From the NCBI GenBank assembly GCA_009746045.1, contig RPFO01000102.1, positions 1,482,540 through 1,546,539 of the forward strand: 64,000 nucleotides of DNA, given 5' to 3'. The DNA comes from Mesostigma viride. Its lineage: Eukaryota > Streptophyta > Mesostigmatophyceae > Mesostigmatales > Mesostigmataceae. Made by a program: the position numbers and the translations under genes. Of the stretch, positions 1-9,692 are shown piece by piece. Under the pieces are notes generated by a model. That model worked only from the letters and a program-made list of their open reading frames with translations. It had not been told where the DNA came from and searched no databases. Numbering within the stretch: the first letter of the stretch is position 1; every line of letters starts with the position of its first letter.

Positions 1-1075
1 GGGGAAGGCGGTGGCACCCACCACGCAGTTCTACCTCACCTACCAGGCCCATGAGGGTAAGAAGCTGGTTCTTGAGCTCGTCAGCAAGAGAGGTTGACGT
101 CTCACCTGGCTTCTGGGGGAAGCGACGTAGCACCACTCGGCACTCGCGGCGAGCGCGGTCGGTGACCTCCCGTTGCTGGGCCTGGCGGTGGTCCTCCAGC
201 TCCTGGAGCTTTGTAGCGATGGCGTCGGTGGTGGAGGCGGTCGCTGACCGCAGCAGGTCCGCGTAGGAGAGCGGCGGGAGGTCGCCAGCATCCTGCCGGG
301 GTGGCTGGGATGCAATGGTGGCCGTCTGCTCCGCTATCTTGGGGACCTGTGTGGCCAGGGCCTCGGTGTGGGCGGTGATGGCCTCAAGCTTCTTCAGGAG
401 CACGCCACACTTGCCCTCCACCTGGTTAAGGCGAGAGACAAGTGCAGCATTCGTTTCCGAAGCCTGCGCCGCGGTGTGTAGCGCCGTGAACTGGGGTTGT
501 AGCTTGTGGACGACCTTGGTTTCCACGTTGGAGACCCGGGCTTCCACCGTGTTGAGCGTCGTGTTCAGCGAGGTCAGCTTCTCGGCCAACGGCCAGGTCA
601 CGTGCTCCTCCAGCACTGCGCGGATGTCATCCTTGCAGAGGGAGGAAGCCGATGGGGCTGCCGGCTGTGCGGGGGCTGGGGCGTTGAGTGCGTTCCGAAG
701 TGCTCTGTGGATGTCACCGAAGCTGCGCTGGTAGTAGCTGGTCAAGATAACCGTGCGTTGGCGGGATTCGCCACAACAGGTGTAGAGCCAGGACGTGTCG
801 CGGTAGTCGATAGCCGTCCCCCCTCTCCAGGCCACAAAGAGCTTCCGCTCCTGTGTGAGGAACTGGAGAACTTCGACGACTTCCTGCGGCGACAGCTTCT
901 GCCACTCGAGGAGGGAGAACATTCCGTCGCCGGGCAAGTATTGGCTCCATTTGTGGCGATCGTGGCATGGTTTCTTGGGCTCAGGCGAGGCGCTTGGCGA
1001 GGGTTTGGCGGGTAAGCCTGGCGGCTGAACAATGGCGAGGGCGAGAGGGTTGGGCTGGGCGCTGGGAAGCTGCAT
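1..1075 (-). CDS. LINE ORF1-like protein, partial, runs off the left edge
   Basis: Read on the minus strand, an open frame starts at an ATG at 1073-1075 and continues about 358 codons to base 1 with no stop, so the C-terminus lies outside the window. The middle is rich in heptad-like Leu/Val/Lys/Glu sequence, with words such as LVSRLNQVEGKCG and LEAITAHTEALATQVPKIAE that suggest a coiled coil. It is followed by ECRVVLRRFPQKPGE and SLADELKNQLLTLMGL, which look like the first strand and helix of the RNA-binding (RRM-like) domain of L1-type ORF1 proteins. These proteins coat LINE RNA and act as nucleic-acid chaperones. Two broken relatives on the plus strand (1760-3100, 7448-7990) supply the missing C-terminal part. 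The frame is intact here, unlike those copies. The exact start is uncertain. Family assignment is by recognition, not by a search. Confidence 0.6.
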   Translation of the reverse strand, partial: MQLPSAQPNPLALAIVQPPGLPAKPSPSASPEPKKPCHDRHKWSQYLPGDGMFSLLEWQKLSPQEVVEVLQFLTQERKLFVAWRGGTAIDYRDTSWLYTCCGESRQRTVILTSYYQRSFGDIHRALRNALNAPAPAQPAAPSASSLCKDDIRAVLEEHVTWPLAEKLTSLNTTLNTVEARVSNVETKVVHKLQPQFTALHTAAQASETNAALVSRLNQVEGKCGVLLKKLEAITAHTEALATQVPKIAEQTATIASQPPRQDAGDLPPLSYADLLRSATASTTDAIATKLQELEDHRQAQQREVTDRARRECRVVLRRFPQKPGETSTSLADELKNQLLTLMGLVGEVELRGGCHRLP

Positions 1076-1152
1076 GTGCCAGCTCCTTTTCCAGCCCTCG
1101 TTTTGCTTTGGTAGTCGTCATAGCTGGTCACGTGCGTAACTTTGTCTAATAA

Positions 1153-1585
1153 TACTGCGTGGCAGCCGTAACCGTTTATACTGGCAAGTGCGTCTTAGAA
1201 AGGCGCATCGAATGCAAGTGGTCTGACCGAATTTGGGGCTCAGACGCAAAAGATCTGAACTCCGCCGTCAGCCATACCGCCGTCAGCCATTTTCGTAATC
1301 CAGCAACTCCCGCTTCATCAATGGACTGGCCTAATAATCCCCCTCCCAGCTGGCCAGCCCTCAGTATCGCCCCGTGCTCACCCCGAGCCACGAGCCACGA
1401 GCCACGAGCCACGAGCCACGAGCCACGAGCCACGAGCCACGAGCCACGAGCCACGAGCGGACATGGCTGACGGCGGAGCTCAGAACTTTTGCGTCTGAGC
1501 CCCAAATTCAGTCAGGCTACCTGCATCAGATGCGTCTTTTCAAGACGCATCTGCTAGTATAATCGGTTACGGCTGTAACGCAGTA
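1153..1585. mobile_element. Small inverted-repeat DNA element (MITE-like)
   Basis: About 120 bases at each end are inverted copies of one another. Both begin tactgcgt..cagccgtaacc and run inward to gctccgccgtcagcc. If the ends are taken as CTGCGT, the element is flanked by TA on both sides, which would fit a Tc1/mariner-type insertion; that is an inference. The centre holds a GAGCCAC minisatellite. There is no coding capacity. Confidence 0.65.
1384..1457. repeat. GAGCCAC 7-bp minisatellite
   Basis: About ten tandem copies of a 7-bp unit sit at the centre of the inverted-repeat element, between its two arms. Confidence 0.9.
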
Positions 1586-1634
1586 GTTTGCAAATGCCAC
1601 CAAAATGCAGCCTTGACAAACAAAATTAACAAAT

Positions 1635-3100
1635 TCAGCTGTCGTCGGCATTCCCGTCGCCAGCAGCACGTGCGACATCAACTCCTGCGGACGCCAACCT
1701 TTTCACGCTGATCGAAGCTCTCCCCCCCGGTCTGCCTCCCTCGACGCAATGCTCTACACAAAATTCGTTGCCCATTCCCAAGAAAACCCGAACTTCCCAT
1801 ACCAAATGGGATGTCCGCCGCTTCGGCGCCGGCCAGCGGGATTTTTGCATCTTGGAAATCTTTACGCTCACAAAGGAACAATGTGACGATGTTATCAAGT
1901 TCCTGGCCCGCCATGACGAACTTTTCCTGCCTAGCCCTGGCGACAAGGTCACCAAGCCCGACTGGGAATGGCTGCTTCAAGAATTAACCGGAGGCGTACT
2001 TGAAGGCAGTCATCATGTCCAGCTACCTGCGCTGCCGACACCCACCAGGACATCACCCAGATTGGCTACGCTGGCCTCAGGAGCCTCCTGCATGAGCGCA
2101 GACGGGCAGCCACAGCGGCTGCAGCATCCCCGCAGAGCGGCACCTCCCCCAGCACGGACTCCATCCGAGCTGCAGTGGCGGAGCAGCTGGCGCCGATGGC
2201 TGCATGAGCAGCTCGCCGCCCTGAACGCACCTGACGGCCCACAGTCAACACTCTCTCGGCCAAGGTCAACAACATTGAAGCCAGAGTCGCACTTATTAAG
2301 CCTCCAGCCTCAGTTTACTGCTACGCAAGAGCACATTGCCACCAAAGTTTCCGAGGCCACAGCCATGCACTGTGACCACCCGCCTTAACCAGGTGGAAGG
2401 CCGAGTCGGCCAAGGCACCGTGAAACTTGAGGCAGTTGCTACCAAGGTAGACGCCCTGGCCACGCAGGTCCCCGAGATCGCCGAGCGAACGGCCACCATC
2501 GCCGCCCAACCTGCTGGTAGGGCTGGTGATGACCCCGCTCGACTCGCGCCTCCTGGGCGGACCTGCTCAAGAGCCAGCTAGGCATCCTCTACCACGACCG
2601 CCATCACCACCAAGCTCCAGGAGCTGGAAGACACGCGCCGCGAGGCCGCTGACCGCGACCGTCGCCGCTGCCGGGCCATCCTCAGGCGCTTCGACATGCC
2701 GCCGGTGGAGACCCCAGACTCTCTTCTCGACGAGCTGAAGAAACAGCTCTTAGCGTGCATGGAGCTGCCAGGTGCGGTACTGCAGGGCGCCTACCGCCTG
2801 CCCCATCCACGGGCCAAGGCTGGGCCCCCTCCAGTGGTCCTCACCTTCAGCGACATCACAGCCCGAGTTCGGTTCCTCTCTCGCCGCAAGAAGCTGGTGG
2901 ACACTTCCTGGTCGCTTGACGACGACCTGACGCCAGCCCAGCAGCAGCAACGCCGCGATCAGTGGCCCGACTACATCCGCCACAAGGCCAACCCCGAGAA
3001 GCCCCAACAAGAGTACTGGCGGGGCGGGGACCTCTATGTCAACAAGAAACTGTGGAAGCCCCCCCGGCCGGGCTTCCCCGGAATAGAGCACTCCAGCTAG
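1635..3100 (+). pseudogene. LINE ORF1-like gene, frameshifted copy
   Basis: This plus-strand region is a broken relative of the ORF1 at the left edge. The N-terminal part (1768-2050) reads IPKKTRTSHTKWDVRRF and LTKEQCDDVIKFLARHDELF. The coiled-coil part (2300-2510) contains LNQVEGRVGQGTVKLEAVA. The RNA-binding and C-terminal parts (2610-3100) contain RRRCRAILRRFDMPP, PPVVLTFSDITARVRFLSR and DDLTPAQQQQRRDQW, then GGDLYVNKKLW before a TAG near 3100. The last two motifs match the C-terminal domain typical of L1 ORF1 proteins. The parts lie in different frames, so indels have broken the gene. Homology is visible by eye to 1-1075 (reverse) and 7448-7990. Confidence 0.65.
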
Positions 3101-3475
3101 TTGTCTAGATGGGGGCAATCGATGATGGGATAGCTTAGGCATTACAGCACTTGAAACGATATTAGCGCACAGCGTTATAGTACCTTCTTCCATTAGCTCT
3201 GGCACCTTGTGGCCATCAGCTTGCGCCTTAATTATAGCCGACGTCTTGAGCCCACCTCCCCTTCGTAGCATAAGCTATGCGTAAGCCTACCTATGATATT
3301 GCACTTGTTGTATTGCACCCACAGTGTTGCGCCCCGGCATGATGCACCATGCCGTGGAGAGAGCGCTCTGTGGCCTGCCCACTTGCGGCAGTGAGAGAAG
3401 CTAGGGCGCCCTCCCTCCTCGCTGTGTATATAGGGTTGAAGGTTCCTTTACTCTGTATTGGCACCCACGTGACGC
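3101..3475 (+). repeat. Dispersed repeat following the ORF1 copy (copy 1)
   Basis: It closely matches 7995-8418. Both begin just after the ORF1 stop with tagttgtcta and end with gaaggttcctttactctgta, then a cacccacgtgacgcag tail. The same tail occurs alone near 6712-6750, 18330-18362 (reverse) and twice at 23065-23190. It is probably the 3' part of one retroelement family. Confidence 0.7.
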
Positions 3476-3599
3476 AGTAGAGCGGCTTCGCGGCTCGCGG
3501 CTGTCTTCCTTTCCGGACCCATGTCCTCGCGCCGACCCGCCCGATCGGTGCTTGAGTCAGCGCAGGCATGGGGACGCCGGCATGCCACGCCCGCCAAGT

Positions 3600-6500
3600 T
3601 ACTAGCTCACCGTTTCCGGCCTACGCCAGCTTGAACAGCTCCATGGTGGCTGCCTTGTGCAACGTGGATCGCAGTCCCCCCTGTTATATTGTGGGCTCGC
3701 AGTCACATAAAGTATTGGAATTTGGTTATGCTCGGAATTGGCTAAGTCCGGAGGTCAGCCGGCAGCGCCGCGCTGAGGTTTATTTGCTGGGCCGGCGGTC
3801 AGTGGGAATTTATGTGTACGGTCAGGCAACGGGTCGTAGGTTCTGGCTGTGGGCTATTTTGGGTTCTGGCCATTACCGTTCGTTCCGTGGGCAACCTTGG
3901 TTCCGTACCGTTTGTCCAGGCAAGCAGTGGGGAGGATCTCGGTTGCGGTGCGTTATGTTGTGGAGTGTCGTTTGGGAATTATGTTGGTGTATTTCGGTTG
4001 GTTTGTACTTGGGTACGTTCTCAGGCCCACGCGGCCCGTTGCTCAGCGTTGGGTGAAGCCACAGAGCTACTCGCAGTGATGACCTACAGCGGAGCATTGA
4101 GTCAAAGCTGTTTGGCGGCGTGAAAGGCCGACACGCAGGAGAAAGCTTTGAATCACGTTGCAGCAAATGCTGTCAATGGCCGACGTTGTCGACATGTCCG
4201 GGGCTGGGCGCTGAGCGAGTAATCTATTCTATTACGTCCTATTAATTATTCGGAAATACAATACACTTAACGAATTTTATTTTAACACCCCCGCTTGGCT
4301 GCCACGAGCAGGTGGCGACATTGCATGTATGTGCCACTTGCACCGAAAGCTTGATGCGATTAAACGCACTATTTCCCCTAGCTATCAGCCTAGGTCCCCA
4401 ATGTCCCCGTCTAGTCACCCCACTTTCTTGACACCTCACTCCTGAGTCCCCCTCCCCCCGCTGCCCAGCTACCCCCCCGCCTCTGTGCCAAACCCTTCCT
4501 GCCCTCCCCCCGCTCCCCAGCCCGGCGCCTCCCCCCTCCGCGCCTACCGACCCTAGTTCCCGCCCTCCCCCAGCTGCCCAGCCAACCCCCCCTTCCGTGC
4601 CAAACCCTTCCAGCCCATCTCAGCACCCCGGCTACCCCCCCCATCAACCTCAGGCAATCAGTCTGGCACAATGCGGCGCAACTGCCCAGCCCTACTTGGC
4701 CAGTGCACGTACTCGCTTAATTGGCCGGCATCGCTTCTTTCAATGCTCCGTCATGGCCTACCCGTGGACACAAATCACGTTCATCGCATGGCTGAGCTCG
4801 TGGCATTCTGCATCGCCCACCGCACTCATCATCGATATCCTTGGTGTGCAAGAGCATCACCGTACGTACGCGGGCGTACGGTAAGCGCTAGGCGTGCTCC
4901 AGCGATCGCTTAGAGGAAGTGTGTCTTGGGGGTGAAGTACGGCGAACACCGCCACTTGGCGGCGTTGTATGTATGATGGGATGCCCCGTGTGTCTGCCCA
5001 TAGGCATGCTTAGGCAGCCCTCAGCATAAACTACAGTTTGCTGGCCATCTAGCCTGTACTAGCTAATCAGGTTGATACAGATGAGGGCCCTGCTGGTTCC
5101 TTGCGGACTGGCCAGCCCGGGAGATATCTTCTTATACATCAGGTCAGGCCCTGCCAGGGTTAGGCGACGCGGTGGCCAACATTGGACATACCGCGACATC
5201 ACTCCGATTTTAGCTGTCAGACACAATGCAGAGCAAAGACGCTGTCGGCGTCATCCGCTCAACCCCTGTTACTTAGATATGGTCGGATATGCAGGACATT
5301 TCGTGGACCCGTGGACTTTTCGTGATAGACTTGGCATGGACATGTGCTACACTAGACGCGACGGGCTCACGCCCGGGCAGCCTCCTGGTTTGTCTGTAAT
5401 ATGGAGGCAGATGGTACGCAAGGATCGATCGGGCAAGTAGTGATGAAGGAGACCACCCCGCCAAGTCTGTGGGGGCTCTGCGTGTGACCGCGTATGGCAT
5501 TCATAGCGATTCGGGCCGCGGTGCCCATGCACACCCCTGTAAGTAGGACCTAGATAGCTTACACCATCCATTCCATCCCATGTTCTCCTCCCACTGAGGA
5601 CTTATGCTCACGTGACGCAGTCACGTGTCTATTGATTAATTAATTAATTAATGCAGGACAATTATTAACAGCGTTGCATGGGCGGACATTGTTAAAGACT
5701 ACGATCCCCCAACTGTGGGTCCTAGGAAATATAAAAACTCATGGTAGGCATAGTTTGCGAATTGAAAATTAGCTTGAGGCCTCACTAATTGAGGCCCATA
5801 TTTAATGAGACTAGCTGTAGACATACATGTACATATTGACGTCTTGCAGGGAGACGTCCACTACATCTTAAACTGGGGAATTCAGTGCTCCGGCATGGTC
5901 CTCCAACGCCGGGGACATGCATAAGACTAATTTATTCATTATTAATAAAAAACTTCAGGGGGGTGCTTGTTGCATATGACATAGCCCGGCGGCATTTATC
6001 CTTGTCAAACATGCAGATACGGAACACTGATCGACCCTACATGATTCCTAGCTATAGCATACATAGGTCCGCGACATAGTTGGATCGCGCCCTGCATTAT
6101 TGCGTCCAGGAATAGTTGTCGGGTCCGGGACGAGCCGCGTACGTCGGTGCATGGCGGGGCGCGCGCGCAAGTTGGCCGGCCAGTGGGTTGCAACTGCCGG
6201 ATGAGATCGAGGGCCCTGCATGCCATATAGTTGTCTGGGACAAGATGCCTGTCCGGTTGGCCAGCCCCCCGGCAGGGCCCACATCCATTTACACTTGGTC
6301 CTTGCATGAAAGAATTTGCCGCCAACTTGAGTAGGCGGATCGAGGTGGCGGATGATGATGGGCCGGTGACCGGAGGGAGCTCGCGCCGAGGTTGGAGTAC
6401 AGTATGTAGAACTCGGCCAAGCTGCAGCGGACGCCCAGGAATCATGTGGCAGACGGCACAGTCTCCTTAAATATAGTGCCGTCAATTAGGCTGCGCGCCG

Positions 6501-6700
6501 CGCTCATCGCCATGTCGATCCAGAGTTTTGCGCCTTGCTCACAGCCGTAGAGCTAGATCGAGGATGCTGAGGACGAGGGCCGGCCCTTAATGAAAATGAA
6601 CTTGTACCCGCATGTATAGATCGATTGAACCTGTGAAGGTGCCGCCTACATATGCCCGACGCCAATGTGGGTACATATTGCTCATGTCATCTGCTGTAGA
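3600..6700. other. No identifiable gene
   Basis: Short open frames only. I recognise no protein family. There is a C-rich stretch at 4440-4600 and an attaattaattaatt run near 5635. A cacgtgacgcag tail near 5607 belongs to the dispersed repeat also seen at 3475 and 8410. Otherwise this is unassigned repeat-like or intergenic DNA. Confidence 0.4.
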
Positions 6701-6947
6701 GGTTTAACTATGTTCCTTTACTCTGTATTATCACCCATGTGACGCAGTCATGTGCTTACTAATTAATTGCTGTAGATCGAGGGGAGCCAGCTGCCAAGTC
6801 GAGCTTGATCATTATAGCGCAATGCCGGGGCTGGGGACGAGACTGCCATCCATCATCTAGGAGGGTGGGTGGGGGTGTCCCCACACGGAAGCCGAACAGG
6901 CCATGACCTCTGAGCCACCTGCCCTCTAGCCATGTGTTCATGGCGCA

Positions 6948-7217
6948 ATGAAAGCGAGTGAAAAGGGGATGATATTTAGTTTTGAGTGCATCAGACAACG
7001 CTGGACCGCCATGCGTCCCGAGGATTCAATAGTTGTCATCACTTTAAAATCAACATGCGCATCAGTGACGGCCTCTAGCTCTCTTGCTTGGACTGCTATG
7101 CAGAACAAGAAGAGGTGGCAGACCATTGTCCAGGCTGCTGGCCCACACGCCAGCGCCCCTGTGGGCAAGCCCCCCGCCCCGCCCCCCCCCAGGAGGAAGG
7201 GGCGCTTTGCTGAGTAG
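6948..7217 (+). pseudogene. LINE ORF2 C-terminal remnant
   Basis: The open frame ends with a block SLAWTAMQNKKRWQ, VGKPPAPPPPRRKGRFAE and a stop. It matches the end of the ORF2 remnant at 58174-58806 (LWTAMQDKTRWKKIV, VGKPPPPKRRRRFDE). The DNA after both stops is also related (TAG.TAG.TAGGATTTT, then a tail rich in taatttaattt). Only the last part of ORF2 is recognisable, with no reverse transcriptase core. Confidence 0.55.
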
Positions 7218-7345
7218 AGTAGCTAGGATTTTATAGATTAGTTTAGAGCTAGCTTAGTTAGGTTTCGCGGCTTCGCTCCCCCCCATTCATCAAGCAAGGG
7301 AATACGTGCTACTGACATGATCTCCCCTCGGAGTCATGTTATAAT
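7218..7345 (+). repeat. LINE 3' untranslated tail (copy 1)
   Basis: Follows the ORF2 stop and matches 58807-58945. Shared words are taggatttt.tagat, cggcttc, gtgctac..catga..ctcccc and gcatgttataatttaattt. Its distal half forms the left arm of a large palindrome with 7395-7458. Confidence 0.65.
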
Positions 7346-7458
7346 TTAATTTAATTTTATCACAGCCTCTTGTAAAATTTGGGAATAAATTAAATTAAAA
7401 TTCTAACATGACTCCGTGTGGAGATCATGTAGCACGTATTCCCTTGCTTGATGGATGG
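7284..7458. repeat. Large palindrome built from LINE 3' tail sequence
   Basis: Arms of roughly 70 bases (about 7284-7345 and 7390-7458) are near-perfect inverted copies: catcaagcaagggaatacg on the left and its complement on the right. A short spacer, cacagcctcttgtaaaat, separates them. The right arm runs directly into the ORF1 copy starting at 7448. Confidence 0.85.
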
Positions 7459-7990
7459 GGGTCTCTCCTCTACCACCACTGCCATCACCACCAAGCTCCA
7501 GGAGCTGGAAGACACGCGCCGCGAGGCCGCTGACCGCGACTGTCGCAGATGCCGGGCCATCCTCAGGCGCTTCGACATGCAGCCGGGGAAGACCCGGGCA
7601 GATTCTCTTCTCGACGAGCTGAAGAAACAACTCCTGGCGTGCATGGAGCTGCCAGGTGCGACACTGCAGGGCACCTACCGCCTGCCCCAGTGATCCACGG
7701 GACAAGGCTGGGCCCCCTCCAGTGGTCCTCACCTTCAGCGACATCACAGCCCGAGTTCGGTTCCTCTCTCGCCGCAAGAAGCTGGTGAACACCTCCTCGG
7801 GTCGCTTAAATGACGACGACCTGACGCCAGCCCAGCAGCAGCAGCAGCAGCGTCGCAATCAGTGGCCCGACTACATCCGCCACATTATTAGACCAACCCC
7901 GAGAAGCCCCAAGAGTACTGGCGGGGTGGGGACTTTTATGTCAACAAGACTGAACTGTGAAAGCCCCCCCGGGCTACCCCGGGGTAGAGC
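7448..7990 (+). pseudogene. LINE ORF1-like gene, C-terminal fragment, frameshifted
   Basis: This is a 5'-truncated copy of the same ORF1 family. It starts near the end of the coiled coil (TTTAITTKLQELEDTRREAA), continues through CRAILRRFDMQPGK and SLLDELKKQLLACMELPG, and stops in frame near 7690. A second frame then carries PPVVLTFSDITARVRFLSR and DDLTPAQQQQQQRRNQW. It differs from 2610-3100 by small indels, including extra CAG codons. Its junction with an inverted LINE 3' tail at the 5' side suggests a chimeric or rearranged insertion. Confidence 0.65.
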
Positions 7991-8420
7991 ACTTAAGCTA
8001 GTTGTCTACGGAATCATGGGGGAAATCGATTATGCGGGATAGCTTAGGCATTACAGCACTTGAAATGATATTAGCGGCAAGCGCACAGCCTTGTAGTACC
8101 TTCAATTAGCTCTGGCACCTTGTGGCCGCATCAGCTTGCGTCATCTTAGCTCGACATCTTGAGCCCACCTCCCCTTCGTAGCATAAGCTATGCGTCAGCC
8201 TTAGTACCTACTACGGTATTGCATGGTTGTATTGCACCCACAGTGGTGCCCCCGACGGCACCATGCATGCTGTGGAGAGAGCGTTCTGTGGCCCGGCTGC
8301 CCACTTGCGGCAGTGAGAGAAGCTAGGGCCCAGGTTCCCTCCTTCTCAGTTGTGTATGTAGGGTTGAAGGTTCCTCTACTCTGTTGTATGTTAATTGGCA
8401 CCCACGTGACGCAGTCATGC
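7991..8420 (+). repeat. Dispersed repeat following the ORF1 copy (copy 2)
   Basis: Direct relative of 3101-3475. It has the same order of motifs and ends gaaggttcctctactctgtt.., then cacccacgtgacgcagtcatg. Confidence 0.7.
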
Positions 8421-8599
8421 ACTTAATATTAAATAATCCGCTAGTGCAGTAAAATACTTGTGGATATGACTACATATATGCTCGCTGGCATTTTAAAGCG
8501 TCAATCCACAATAATGATCTCACTCAAATGATCAGGACAACAGTTATACCAGCTGACACAAATATGCATGAATAGTATCCAGTAGCACATACTCCCATA

Positions 8600-8810
8600 A
8601 ACACAATGAATATTCATTGAGAATTATAAATTAAGGAGGTGAGATTGGCATGCAACATAAGGAAAACCCCGAAAAGAAGAAGAACCCTAAAGAAAATTAT
8701 AGTAATCTGACACGGGCATGCAAGGATCACGCCAGCTGCACAAGGTACAACTATCTACATCACAAAACTACGACCCACGCAGCAACATCGCTGCCGGCCC
8801 ACCAGGCCTG
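8600..8810 (+). repeat. Dispersed repeat, copy 1
   Basis: Matches 25325-25520 over about 190 bases (ggaggtgagattggcatgca, then aagaagaagaaccct, then gatcacgccagctgcacaag). The copy at 8650 has a short frame MQHKENPEKKKNPKEN, but I do not consider it a gene. Confidence 0.7.
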
Positions 8811-8984
8811 GGAGGGATCTAGACACAAGTGTATTTGAGCACTCTGATAAGTGTTCATACCCCTTGACAGATATCCTGATCCCCCACCCTGCAGAGGCAT
8901 GGCCCCCTTCACTAATCGCATTCTCGTTGCGCGGCCATCCAGACAGCGACAAGAGAGGTGTCTAGACTTCCTCCGCGGCGCGCT

Positions 8985-9620
8985 GGCAGCCATCGCCCGT
9001 CACGCATTCTTGTCGACCCACAGCTGCAACCAGGAAAACTTCAGCAGGGTGGTGGTTGTCACCATGACCAGCCATTGCCACTCCTCATGTGACGTGTGGT
9101 GGTGGTGTAGGACCCACCACACCCCGTCACGCGTGGTCGTAATAACCACCACCACCACCCAGTGCGTGTGTTCAATATAACCACCACCTGCCATCACGCG
9201 TGGTCAATATAACCACCACTACCCATTGCAAGTGGTATTTACCGCCACCCGCCACGCGTGGCCACCATGACCCCCACCGCCCGTCACGCGTGGTAAACAT
9301 AATCACCACCAGCCGTCACGCGTCTTTGTCCCACTGGAACCTCGAATACCGCCGCTTGCTGAAGGAGCCATAATGACAACAAGAGGAGCCCTCGTTCAAT
9401 TCTTGTTTCGTATTTCTGGCCGGTTTTGTCTTGTTGGAAGTCTTGTTAAATATTATTCTTCTTGCTTCGTTCTTGTTTGACTCAAGCCCCGCTGGAACCG
9501 AGAAAACTTGTCACGCATGCTGGCACCCGTCACGCACATATATGCTGGCGCCTAGTCGCGCACAAGGCGCCGGCACCCGTCACGCATGTTCCATGTAAAC
9601 ACCGCCACCCGTCACGTGCA
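8985..9620. repeat. Degenerate minisatellite of cccgtcacgcgtgg units
   Basis: Irregular copies of a roughly 25-30 bp unit, ccacccgtcacgcgtggt followed by aat..aaccaccacc, fill 9040-9325 and recur at 9505-9615. They lie just downstream of the kinase stop codon, in its 3' flank. Confidence 0.65.
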
Positions 9621-9692
9621 GAACGCGCGTCCCTGTTTTATGCTTAATAAAACATACTCAACTATAATAAAACATACTAGACTGTTTATCGC

